Part shown: positions 36,358 through 44,756 of the stretch, piece after piece
How the letters are laid out: every line of letters begins with the position of its first letter
How positions within the stretch are numbered: position 1 is the first letter of the stretch
Source of the DNA: Undibacterium parvum
GTDB taxonomy: Bacteria > Pseudomonadota > Gammaproteobacteria > Burkholderiales > Burkholderiaceae_D
DNA length: 64,000 bases
Direction of reading: 5' to 3'
NCBI RefSeq assembly: GCF_003955735.1
Contig: NZ_CP034464.1
Location: 2,604,001 to 2,668,000, forward strand
The notes under the pieces: model-generated
Told to the model about the DNA's origin: nothing
Database searches by the model: none
What the model saw: only the letters and a program-made list of their open reading frames with translations
Made by a program: the position numbers and the translations under genes

Positions 36358-36954
36358 ATGAATGACAAAGTGCTAGCTTTACTTAAACGTATGGCAGAAC
36401 TCGAAGAAGAACTACGTGTGGCAGCGCTAGAACAGGAAGCTAAAGCCTTGTTTCAAATTAAAGGTAAGCGCATAGAATTTGAAGAATCCATACGGCAAAC
36501 TCACCTACAATTAAAACAAGGATTTTTTCACTGGCTAGTCAACAATCGTCCGCAAAATCTCATTACCGGGCCGATTATTTACAGCATGATTTTCCCCTTG
36601 CTGATCCTAGATCTGTTCGTCAGTTTCTATCAATTAAGCTGCTTCCCTATCTATAAAGTGAGTAAAGTAAAGCGCGCTGATTACATCATTTATGACAGGC
36701 AGCAGCTGGAATATCTGAACTTCATTGAGAAGTTTCACTGTACTTACTGCGCCTACGCGAATGGTTTGATGGCCTATGTCAGCGAGATCGTGGCGCGTAC
36801 GGAGGAATATTTTTGTCCTATCAAGCATGCTAGGAAAGCACATGCCAGCCATCGTCGCTATGGACATTTTCTCGATTACGGGCAGGCCGAAGATTATGAG
36901 GCTAAGCTGGAAGAATTCCGTAAGGCTTTATCGGCGGAAAATCAGAATAAGTGA
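36358..36954 (+). CDS. conserved hypothetical membrane protein with CxxC
   Basis: A 198-residue protein: an N-terminal coiled-coil-prone stretch (residues 8-50), one long hydrophobic segment (71-92), then a conserved soluble part with HCTYCAYANG (C128, C131), a third Cys at 153 and ARTEEYFCPIKHA. I recognise this pattern from uncharacterised proteins in many Proteobacteria; the cysteines could bind a metal, but this is not shown. The start at 36358 follows TTGAGGATAGGCC. Monocistronic. Confidence 0.75.
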   Translation: MNDKVLALLKRMAELEEELRVAALEQEAKALFQIKGKRIEFEESIRQTHLQLKQGFFHWLVNNRPQNLITGPIIYSMIFPLLILDLFVSFYQLSCFPIYKVSKVKRADYIIYDRQQLEYLNFIEKFHCTYCAYANGLMAYVSEIVARTEEYFCPIKHARKAHASHRRYGHFLDYGQAEDYEAKLEEFRKALSAENQNK

Positions 36955-37020
36955 TTATGGCGATCTAGGTTTTTTATCAGTGGGGCCAAAACCCTAGGCC
37001 AGAGATAAAAAATGCCAGCG

Positions 37021-37593
37021 TTAGAGTGCCAGCCGCGCATAAATACAAGTGCTGCCTAAGCTTCCATCTTCCGCCTTACGGTCCTTGCGCAGTATGCCTT
37101 CCAGTTCGAACTGGCAACGCTCGGCCAGGTGGCGCGAGGGTAAATTATCTTCATCGCTGACCAGTTCTAGTCTGCGCATGTCCAGTTCCTGAAAGGCGAA
37201 ATCGATTAATTTCAGTACCGCTTCGCTGATAAAACCCTGGCCGGTGGTGGCGCTATTGCTCCAGTAGCCGACTTCCGCTTTGGGTAGCGTCCAGTCTATG
37301 CGATACAGTCCTGCCGCACCTAACAACTGGCCGCTGGATTTCTCAAAAATAAAGTACACCAGATTTTTGCGTTGTAGGTAATCGATGTAAGTCGTGCGGC
37401 AGTACAGCTCGGCCGATTCTGCCGTAGGATCAGGTTTTACCCAAGGCAAAAACCCCAGATGGCGACGTAACTCTGGCAACGAGGCGCTTAGAGCAGCTAA
37501 GAAAATAGCGCCATCGCCAGCCTGTGGCGTGCGCAGCAGTAAGCGCGCTGTCTCTAGTGTGGCGGGCAGATCGAGCAGGATAGGATTTTTCAT
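37021..37593 (-). CDS. GNAT acetyltransferase, RimJ/RimL type
   Basis: A 190-residue protein of the ribosomal-protein-N-acetyltransferase-like GNAT branch: LETARLLLRTPQ at the start, a GAAGLYRIDW strand, VGYWSNSATTGQGFISEAV (CoA loop) and SRHLAERCQFELEGILRK. The substrate may be a protein N-terminus or an antibiotic-like amine. Its ATG overlaps the stop of the LysR gene upstream (ATGA), so the two form a coupled pair. Confidence 0.9.
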   Translation of the reverse strand: MKNPILLDLPATLETARLLLRTPQAGDGAIFLAALSASLPELRRHLGFLPWVKPDPTAESAELYCRTTYIDYLQRKNLVYFIFEKSSGQLLGAAGLYRIDWTLPKAEVGYWSNSATTGQGFISEAVLKLIDFAFQELDMRRLELVSDEDNLPSRHLAERCQFELEGILRKDRKAEDGSLGSTCIYARLAL

Positions 37594-38555
37594 TTTTTGA
37601 TTTTTTTCTGAGCTAATTCAGCGACAATTTTTTGGCAGCGTGGTTCTGAAAATTCTTCTTGCAAGGCATCCAGAAACACGCGGGTACGCGCTGGCATCAA
37701 GCGCCGTCCGGGGAACACCGCCCAGGCGCTGGTACTGGGCATATTCCAGTCGCCCAGCACTTGTTGCAACTCGCCAGCGGCGACATATTTGGCAACAAAG
37801 TGTTCTGCCGTCATGACGATGCCCAAGCCACGGCGCGCCATATGGATCAGCGTATCGGGCGAGTTGACGCAGGCGCGTACCGGTGGCGAGCCTTGCCAAC
37901 TTTGCTCAGCTGCGTTTGCACCATCTGGCGTGCGGCTGAGATTCCATAAGGCTGGCTCACCGCTGCGCGTGAGTATGCGCAGGCTATCGTGCTCCATGAG
38001 TGCTTCTGGTTCATACGGCATGCCACGTTTACTCAGGTAGCCAGGGGCGGCAAACAGGCCGGTAGAAAACACCGCCAGACGGCGCGCCGCCAGTGTGGCA
38101 TCGTCCGGCAAACTGCCCATGCGTATTGCCACATCAAAGTTTTCTGCGATCAGATCGACCCGTCTGGCGGATAGATCTAACTCGAGAGAAATGGCGGGAT
38201 ATTTAAGGATAAAATCGGCCAGCATTTGTCCCAAAACTTCATTGGCAAAATCATTCGGCATTGAGACCCGCAAGCGTCCGCTAGGTTCTAGTTGACGGTG
38301 CTGCGCCAAGGCGATGGTGGATTCAACTTCAGCGGTGAGTTGATGTGCATGCAAGAGCACCGCCTGACCAAAATCGGTGACGCTGAGTTTGCGGGTAGTA
38401 CGCAATAACAGGCGTTCGCCGAGTTGTGCCTCTAGCCCGCTGATGCGGCGCGATAAGGTCGATTTGGGTAAGCCCAGGCGCTCGGCAGCGCGACTGAAAC
38501 TGCCTTCATCGACGACGCGGGCAAACAGCAGTAGATCATTGGCTTCGAGGTTCAT
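37590..38555 (-). CDS. LysR-family transcriptional regulator
   Basis: A 321-residue LTTR: N-terminal winged helix (DLLLFARVVDEGSFSRAAERLGLPKSTLSRRISGLEAQLGERLL) and a two-lobe effector-binding domain. It resembles the regulators found beside azoR/pirin genes that respond to quinones or electrophiles. Divergent from azoR with a 143-base shared control region, and coupled to the GNAT gene downstream. Confidence 0.93.
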   Translation of the reverse strand: MNLEANDLLLFARVVDEGSFSRAAERLGLPKSTLSRRISGLEAQLGERLLLRTTRKLSVTDFGQAVLLHAHQLTAEVESTIALAQHRQLEPSGRLRVSMPNDFANEVLGQMLADFILKYPAISLELDLSARRVDLIAENFDVAIRMGSLPDDATLAARRLAVFSTGLFAAPGYLSKRGMPYEPEALMEHDSLRILTRSGEPALWNLSRTPDGANAAEQSWQGSPPVRACVNSPDTLIHMARRGLGIVMTAEHFVAKYVAAGELQQVLGDWNMPSTSAWAVFPGRRLMPARTRVFLDALQEEFSEPRCQKIVAELAQKKIKK

Positions 38556-38595
38556 AGGGCTAATTAGCTCAGTTGAGTGGGAGACGGGGACGCCA

Positions 38596-38655
38596 TTATC
38601 CCATCGATGGAATAATTATATCCATATTATGGGCTTCTGCAATGGATATGGAACG
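38596..38655. promoter_or_regulatory. LysR-azoR control region with palindromes
   Basis: ATTAT-CCCATCGATGG-AATAAT (38596-38616, one asymmetric base) and a wider ATATCCAT / ATGGATAT pair (about 38628-38650). They lie between the divergent genes, the usual place for LysR operator and activation sites. Confidence 0.5.
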
Positions 38656-38698
38656 TCTAAAGTAGCACTACTCCAACCCGAATAGAAAAGACCCCATC

Positions 38699-39301
38699 AT
38701 GAACATCTTACAAATCAACTCTAGTGTACGTGCCGATGCCTCGCATTCCAGCCGTTTGGCGAATGAAGTAGTACAGCGCTTGCTGGCGGCCAATCCAGAA
38801 GCCAGTTTAAATCTGCGCGACTTGGGCCGTACGCCGCAACCTATGCTTGATGAAGCCGCTTTACAGGCGCTGTTTACACCAGCAGAACAACGCAACGCCG
38901 CGCAAGCCGCACGCGTCGCTTTGGATGATGCCCTGATCGCCGAAATTCAAGCTGCCGATACCCTGGTGCTGGCTGCGCCCATGTATAACTTTGCGGTGCC
39001 GGTACAACTGAAAAATTGGATCGATGCGATCTCGCGTGCCCAGGTCACCTTTCGCTACACTGCCAATGGTCCTGAAGGTTTGCTGACCGGTAAAAAGGCT
39101 TATGTGGTTTTGACACGCGGGGGTGTTCATCGCAATATGCCTAGCGACACCCAAACGCCGTATCTGAAAACCTTTCTGGGCTTTTTGGGTATCAGTGAGG
39201 TCGAGTTCGTGTATGCCGAAGGTTTGGCGATGGGTGCCGATGCAGAGCAGAGCGCATTCGCCGCCGCCACGCAACAGATACAGGAATTGATAGCGGCTTA
39301 A
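38699..39301 (+). CDS. azoR: FMN-dependent NADH-azoreductase
   Basis: A 200-residue flavodoxin-like oxidoreductase. FMN-phosphate loop region [41 protein letters not shown], and TRGGVH near the isoalloxazine site. It reduces quinones and azo compounds by two electrons. The pirin gene follows 48 bases later. Likely induced through the divergent LysR. Confidence 0.95.
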   Translation: MNILQINSSVRADASHSSRLANEVVQRLLAANPEASLNLRDLGRTPQPMLDEAALQALFTPAEQRNAAQAARVALDDALIAEIQAADTLVLAAPMYNFAVPVQLKNWIDAISRAQVTFRYTANGPEGLLTGKKAYVVLTRGGVHRNMPSDTQTPYLKTFLGFLGISEVEFVYAEGLAMGADAEQSAFAAATQQIQELIAA

Positions 39302-39349
39302 TCTAGGCTAAGCGAGCCGGGAGCAGATTTAATTGAGGAGCAAAACAGC

Positions 39350-40246
39350 ATGAAAGATCATCTCAACATTCAGCGCAAGGCCGGCCTGATCGCCGAGTCT
39401 GTACTACAGCCGCGCACGGTCGAGCAATTGGTGCTAGGCCAGGCCACTTCGGATGGCGACGGTGTCAAGTTGACGCGGGTATTGACACAGGGTTTGCAGA
39501 CCCGACTCGATCCTTACCTGATGTTAGATGCTTTTGGTGCTGATGATCCGCAAGACTATATCGGCGGCTTTCCTGATCATCCACATCGTGGTTTTGAAAC
39601 CATCACCTACATGCTGACCGGGCGCATGCGTCATCACGACAGCGCTGGTAATTCAGGCTTATTGCAAAACGGCGGGGTGCAATGGATGAGCGCGGGCCGT
39701 GGGGTGATTCATTCTGAATTGCCTGAGCAGGAAGATGGCCGCATGGAAGGCTTCCAGCTGTGGCTCAACCTGCCAGCTAAAGACAAGATGAGTGCGCCCT
39801 GGTACCGGGACATACAAAATGAGGCCATTCCTGAATTTGTCACTGAGGCGGGCGTCACCGTTCGTGTGATTGCTGGTACTAGTCACGGTGTGGCCGGTGC
39901 TATGCAACGCGAGACCACACAGCCTTTGTATCTGGATCTGCATCTGCCGGACGGTGCCGAATTTTCACACGCTATGGCGGCCAGTATGAATGCCTTTCTC
40001 TACGTGTATCGCGGTGCTGTGCAGATTGCGGATACGTTAGTGCCGCAACAGCGCATGGCGATCTTGCGCAATACGCCCGATAGTGACGGCGTCAAACTGC
40101 GCGCTAGTGGCGCTAGCCGGGTCTTGCTGATTGCTGGCCAGCCACTGCGCGAGCCTATCGTGCAATACGGTCCGTTTGTGATGAACACCCAGGCCGAGAT
40201 CATGGCGACAATTAATGATTATCGGGCGGGCAGATTGCAAAACTAA
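39350..40246 (+). CDS. pirin-family protein
   Basis: A 298-residue bicupin. The N-terminal cupin has the metal site HPHRGFETITYML and the GVIHSELPEQ His/Glu pair; the C-terminal cupin is shorter. Pirin homologues include quercetinases, but function varies. Placed with azoR, it fits aromatic/quinone stress handling. Confidence 0.92.
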   Translation: MKDHLNIQRKAGLIAESVLQPRTVEQLVLGQATSDGDGVKLTRVLTQGLQTRLDPYLMLDAFGADDPQDYIGGFPDHPHRGFETITYMLTGRMRHHDSAGNSGLLQNGGVQWMSAGRGVIHSELPEQEDGRMEGFQLWLNLPAKDKMSAPWYRDIQNEAIPEFVTEAGVTVRVIAGTSHGVAGAMQRETTQPLYLDLHLPDGAEFSHAMAASMNAFLYVYRGAVQIADTLVPQQRMAILRNTPDSDGVKLRASGASRVLLIAGQPLREPIVQYGPFVMNTQAEIMATINDYRAGRLQN

Positions 40247-40357
40247 AGGGATAGGGGTTGGAAAAAAAGCACAGCAATCGGCGCATGATGCCGATTACTG
40301 TGCTTGGCGCGTACTAATGCACGACAGCGCGCTTATCATTTTAAATGCCAGCCCTGC

Positions 40358-40804
40358 TTACTTCAAAATTAGCTCGCGTATCAATTCACTGCCTAAGACT
40401 TCACGCATCGCTTCGCGTGCCATCGTCGCCTTGTTTTGGGCGTCTGAGCTACCCAAGACTTTGACTGCCACCGCTTCACCCTCATCGGCTTTATCCAGCG
40501 CGGCCATATTCGCGTAAGTGGTCGCCAGTATCAGATCGGCTTCGCGTGGCGAACGTGCTTGCGCAGCATATACTTTATAGCCGAGTATCAGACCGGCTTT
40601 TTTGTTTTCTTCCATCAAGGCTTTGTAAGAAGTGTCGAGAAATTTCATGTAGTCATCAAATTTTCCGGATTTTATTTTAATATACGACAATTCTGTGACT
40701 GGGCCTTCTTTATAGCTTTTTGCATCTTGTCCGGAAGCGGACAACATCAAGCTGCACAATATGCATCCTAGCGTGAACCTGATAGCGGTATTCATGCGTT
40801 TCAT
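40358..40804 (-). CDS. secreted hypothetical protein
   Basis: A 148-residue protein with a signal peptide (IRFTLGCILCSLMLSASG) and a compact mature domain (SYIKIKSGKFDDYMKFLDTSYKALME, then DLILATTYANMAALD) that may adopt a dimeric alpha/beta-barrel (antibiotic-monooxygenase-like) fold; this is a guess from the pattern. I start at 40804 (MKRMNTAIRF) because GAGG lies six bases upstream; the longer frame adds 13 charged residues. Confidence 0.65.
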   Translation of the reverse strand: MKRMNTAIRFTLGCILCSLMLSASGQDAKSYKEGPVTELSYIKIKSGKFDDYMKFLDTSYKALMEENKKAGLILGYKVYAAQARSPREADLILATTYANMAALDKADEGEAVAVKVLGSSDAQNKATMAREAMREVLGSELIRELILK

Positions 40805-40843
40805 TTGAGGCCTCTTTTTGATGTGCGGAAAATTCCGCCTCAC

Positions 40844-41292
40844 AAAGGGTAGGTAAGGAATGACTAAGTTTCAAGTGCTAATAGAAAAGAGTGTCCATGT
40901 AGAGCTTGCCGCCCGGCAGGATTATTCCTGTGTTCAAATTGTGCATGGTTTTTCCTGCTAGAAAAATTCAAAAATGTCGGTGGCTTTCCTGCTGTTTTTT
41001 AAATAAAAAATCTTTAAATTTTCTAAGGTATTGACTAGACTGGGTGCAGCTAAGGGTCTGACTTTAGGCGCAACATTTCCGCTAAGGATGTTTATTTTTT
41101 TGTGGAAATTAGTAGCGACATTCTGGATTTTTAAATCTCCAAACGCCAGCGCTGAACACAAATCACCGATCCCAGTGAGGTTCAGTGACGAGCATCGCAT
41201 GCCTCGTCACTGCTCTAATGAAACGGCGTACATACAAGTCGAATCGCCTTAGCTGAATCATGTTTGCATAAAAAAACAAATGGAGCAAAAAC
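40844..41292. other. intergenic region, nothing recognised
   Basis: 449 bases without a credible gene, repeat or strong hairpin. AT-rich. A GGAG at 41282-41285 belongs to the next gene. Confidence 0.5.
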
Positions 41293-41604
41293 ATGCATGA
41301 CTTACTCAGAAAATTTTTTGGAATACGACAGAAGCGCCGAAATTTGCCTGCCGGCTCTGTGCCTGCTGTCGGTGCTTGTCTGGTTAGGGACGGCATCACT
41401 ATGAAAGTGACGGTGCCGCTAGACGAGGAGTTATGGGATTGGATGCAATTGTCCGACTGGCGCGTCGTCAATGTGCCGCATGAGCGACGTCATCATGTAA
41501 AACTGCCAGATAGTGCCTTGAAACATCTTGTTGCTGCTGATCACGAAAATCGAGCCAAGGTACATGCGCACTTATTGCATATCTCCAAATCCAAGTCTAA
41601 GTAA
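41293..41604 (+). CDS. small hypothetical protein
   Basis: A 103-residue basic soluble protein, start supported by GGAG seven bases upstream. A Trp-rich centre (DEELWDWMQLSDWRVVNVP) and Lys/Ser tail. I recognise no family. An overlapping minus-strand frame lacks a start signal. Not obviously linked to the Mla-like operon 95 bases downstream. Confidence 0.55.
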   Translation: MHDLLRKFFGIRQKRRNLPAGSVPAVGACLVRDGITMKVTVPLDEELWDWMQLSDWRVVNVPHERRHHVKLPDSALKHLVAADHENRAKVHAHLLHISKSKSK

Positions 41605-41698
41605 AAAAATCTGCAGGAATGCTACCTGGGATAGCGATTGCACGTAAAATTCCAGGCATGAGAAATTATTTTCCAGCTGTGCGCTCAGTGCCAGTTTT

Positions 41699-42505
41699 AT
41701 GAAGCTAGCCTCCGCCCGGCCTGTACACACACGCCTCGCCACTGCCTGCTCTGCCTACTTATCGAGTTGGTGGAGCATCTTGCTGTTTGGCGCAATGATT
41801 TTAAGCCTGTTGCCAACTAGTCTGAACAAAAAAAATCGACATGCCTGTGCGCACCATCTGGTCGACAGTACTGTGCTGAATCTAGCCTGGTTTACGGTAT
41901 TGTCGGCGCTCATTAGCGTGGTCTTAATTCGTATCGTGATCGTCACCGCATTAAGTTATGGCCTGTCGCGCTTTGCCATAGAAATGGTGGTGCGGGTGTT
42001 GGTGCTAGAACTGATACCGCTGAGCGCCGCCTTGTTTGTGGCCTTGCGTTGCAGCTTACCCGATAGCGCCGAGCTGGCCCAGATGAGTAACCAGGGCCGT
42101 TTTATTCAGATGCGAAGGCTAGGGCAAGATCCACTCCAACAAGAATTTTTTCCGCGCGTGCTGGCGGGCGTGTTTTGCGTCTGGATGCTGGGCGCGCTTA
42201 GTTGCGTCATGACACTGTTGTTAACCTATTTTGCCATGTATGGTTTTACGCCCTGGGGTTTGCCGGCTTACACGCGGGTGGTCGGCCAGGTCTTTAGCAG
42301 CGCCGTGACCGTGATACTGGCACTGAAAATTTTCTTCTTTAGTCTGGCTGTGGCCTTCATCCCTATGGCTTCGGCATATTATGAAGAGCTGATCGATGCC
42401 TCGCAAAGACGTACTTATTTTGCGACTGGCCTAGTGGCCATGGTGCGCTTATTTGCAGTGCTGCTGGCAATTGAAGTGATCTCACTGATGGGCAATTATT
42501 ATTAA
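41699..42505 (+). CDS. MlaE-like ABC transporter permease
   Basis: A 268-residue membrane protein with about five TM helices, related to the MlaE/YrbE permease of phospholipid/MCE transporters (RIVIVTALSYGLSRFAIEMVVRVLVLELIPLSAALFVALR, then GQVFSSAVTVILALKIFFFSLAVAFIPM). Next to an MCE protein and an auxiliary lipoprotein, so lipid or hydrophobic substrate trafficking across the envelope is likely. The ATPase gene (MlaF type) expected between it and the MCE gene is absent: only five bases separate them. Confidence 0.8.
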   Translation: MKLASARPVHTRLATACSAYLSSWWSILLFGAMILSLLPTSLNKKNRHACAHHLVDSTVLNLAWFTVLSALISVVLIRIVIVTALSYGLSRFAIEMVVRVLVLELIPLSAALFVALRCSLPDSAELAQMSNQGRFIQMRRLGQDPLQQEFFPRVLAGVFCVWMLGALSCVMTLLLTYFAMYGFTPWGLPAYTRVVGQVFSSAVTVILALKIFFFSLAVAFIPMASAYYEELIDASQRRTYFATGLVAMVRLFAVLLAIEVISLMGNYY

Positions 42506-42510
42506 AAAAT

Positions 42511-43539
42511 ATGACCGATAAAATCATCTCTGAAATTGGCAAAAACGAAGCGCTCATTGAACCACTCAGTGAGCCAAAAAGGGAATCAAGCAGTGCCCCG
42601 CTGAGCAAACCTATCGCGCACGTAGAATTTAAAGCCGCCTTGTTGCTGGTCTTGATGCTGGTGCTGGTGGCCGCCACTGTGCTTTACCTGATGTATGCGC
42701 GCGGCGCTTTTGAGACTAGCCAGCGTTTGGTGTTGCTGGCCAATGATGCCGAGGGTGTGTTGGTGGGCATGGATGTGAGTTTCTCTGGCTTTCCTATTGG
42801 CCGCGTCAGCCGCATCGAACTCAATGAAGAAGGCAAGGCCAGAGTCATCGTCGCGGTGGCGCAAAAAGATGCACACTGGTTGCGTAGCTCCAGCATTTTT
42901 ACCATGGAGCGCGGTCTGGTTGGCGCGACTCGTTTGCGCGCTTTTAGCGGCATCTTGAGTGATCCGCCCCTGGAAGACGGTGCGGTGCGCACTTTGCTGG
43001 TGGGCGACGCCGCCGCCGAAATTCCCTTGATGATGGGCGCGATCAAGCAGTTGCTGCAAAATCTGAATCAACTCAGCGCCACCGATTCGGCACTCGATCT
43101 AAGCCTGCGTAATCTCAGTAGCCTGAGTGGAAAAATGGCAGGCAAAGACGGCGCGCTAGCAGCCTTGCTCGGCAGCGATGAGAACGCTAAAAAAATCTAT
43201 CTGATGTTAGATAGAGCAAATAAATTGCTGGCCAGCATGGACACGCTGGCGCTGAAAACCGACAGCCAGGTATTTGGAAAAAATGGCGCCTTGCCCGAAG
43301 CCCAGCTAGCCTTAGCCCAGCTCACAGGCTTACTCAACGAGGCCAGAGTCAGTCTGAAAAAAGTCGATGCGGTTTTGCTAGAGGCACAGGCCATCGGTGC
43401 CAACGTCAAAGTCGCCACCACTGATCTGGGACCCTTGCGCGCTGAGCTAGAGAGCAATTTACGCAAGCTAGAACAACTGGTCAACGAGATCAATCGTAAG
43501 TGGCCTTTCAAGCGCGAAGCGGAGATCAAACTACCATGA
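42511..43539 (+). CDS. MCE/MlaD-family lipid-binding protein
   Basis: A 342-residue protein: a TM helix (about residues 47-67), an MCE domain (about 70-150: LANDAEGVLVGMDVSFSGFPIGRVSRIEL, ending ATRLRAFSG), then a long helical tail typical of hexameric tube-forming MCE proteins. It would present substrate between the permease and outer membrane. It ends overlapping the lipoprotein gene by four bases. Confidence 0.87.
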   Translation: MTDKIISEIGKNEALIEPLSEPKRESSSAPLSKPIAHVEFKAALLLVLMLVLVAATVLYLMYARGAFETSQRLVLLANDAEGVLVGMDVSFSGFPIGRVSRIELNEEGKARVIVAVAQKDAHWLRSSSIFTMERGLVGATRLRAFSGILSDPPLEDGAVRTLLVGDAAAEIPLMMGAIKQLLQNLNQLSATDSALDLSLRNLSSLSGKMAGKDGALAALLGSDENAKKIYLMLDRANKLLASMDTLALKTDSQVFGKNGALPEAQLALAQLTGLLNEARVSLKKVDAVLLEAQAIGANVKVATTDLGPLRAELESNLRKLEQLVNEINRKWPFKREAEIKLP

Positions 43540-44210
43540 AAATAAGCAAATTTTTTGCCAGCGCCGGACTTAGCGTATTGGCTCTGATGCTCAGTGCCTG
43601 CGCCAGTGGCCCAGTGACACCGGATTGGCAGCTCACTGCTGCCGCCAGTCTGGAGCGTAGCGTTGCCGCCTATTTGTCCGGCAGCGACAGAGTCGCAGAT
43701 CAGGAGTTTGCCAGAGCGCGCAGCGCATTGGCCAGCACCGGCCAGGCGACGCTGGTGGCGCGTGCTGAGCTTATGCGCTGCGCCAGCCAGGTCTCTAGTC
43801 TGATGTTTAAGGATTGTCCCGGTTTTGAAGCGCTCAGAGTAGATGCCGCCGCACCCGAGCTGGCCTATGCCGCCTATCTGGCTGGCAGCGCCCAGCCCTC
43901 AGATATCGTACTTTTACCTGAGGCGCAGCGTAGCGCCTACGCGGCATCGGCCAGCGCGCAGCTGGCCAAGGTGGCGGCCATCAAGGATCCGTTTGCTCGT
44001 TTAGTCGCGGCGGGTGTGCTGATGCGCAGCGGTCGCGCCGATCCGGCCTTAATCGGGCTGGCGGTCGATAGTGCCGCCGGCCAAGGCTGGCGCCGCCCCT
44101 TATTGGCATGGCTGACAGTGCAAGCCATGCGCGCCGAAAAATCTGGCGAACAGCAAGAAGCACAACGCCTGCGCCGCCGCATGGCCCTAGTCGAGCAGAC
44201 TAGCCGCTGA
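43536..44210 (+). CDS. lipoprotein of the MCE operon
   Basis: A 224-residue protein with a lipoprotein signal (LSVLALMLSAC, lipidated Cys about 22) and an Ala-rich helical-repeat mature part. I start at ATG 43536, which overlaps the MCE stop (ATGA), instead of the longer frame. It occupies the place of the auxiliary outer-membrane lipoprotein in MCE operons, but is not of the ABC-type-auxiliary (PqiC/MlaB) kind that I could recognise. Confidence 0.78.
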   Translation: MKISKFFASAGLSVLALMLSACASGPVTPDWQLTAAASLERSVAAYLSGSDRVADQEFARARSALASTGQATLVARAELMRCASQVSSLMFKDCPGFEALRVDAAAPELAYAAYLAGSAQPSDIVLLPEAQRSAYAASASAQLAKVAAIKDPFARLVAAGVLMRSGRADPALIGLAVDSAAGQGWRRPLLAWLTVQAMRAEKSGEQQEAQRLRRRMALVEQTSR

Positions 44211-44756
44211 GCTTCCCCCGGAAATTCTGGTGCGATTACAGCGTCATCGCCCCTCATTTTCTGCGCACTAGCGTCTTCGGACTACCCCCGCCAAGGCGCA
44301 TATTCCATGCGCTTCTTCAAGCATATAGGCTTGAGAGCCGCATGGAATATGCGCGCTGGCGCTGCCTGGTTTGAGATTTCATACGGCGTAATAGACGGGA
44401 TCAAGTCGGGATCAAGTCGGCATCAAGATCGCAGCACCTAGTCCTTCCTAGTCATCAATCTCTAGCCTCATTCACTACGCTCAATTGACGTGTCAAGCGT
44501 GTAAATACGCGCGGTTGACATGTAAATGTCAGGCCAAACAGTGAATATATTTTTCTTTGTAGCCTACCCAGATGGGCCTGCACCGGATCGCCATAAGGCT
44601 GGCAAGAAGACGAGAAGTTTTTAAATTGGCATGCAATTTGCTGTAGTTATTTTACTACTTTAGGCTGTGCCCATACTGACATTGCGATACGTAAAGTAGT
44701 GAAGCTATTGACCCGTTTTATATTCGATTGATTCATTAATCTTCAGGAGAATTATC
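44211..44756. repeat. repeat-bearing region before the toxin gene
   Basis: A REP-like hairpin at 44296-44354 (16-bp arms), then three 11-bp repeats of GGGATCAAGTC type (about 44398-44431). Unique AT-rich sequence leads to AGGAG at 44746-44750 before the toxin ATG. TTGACC near 44710 may be a -35 box, but no good -10 spacing is visible. Confidence 0.65.

Noticed and set aside
41163..41471. Minus-strand frame opposite the 103-residue gene
   Set aside because: No ribosome-binding site and it overlaps the better-supported plus-strand gene with GGAG upstream.
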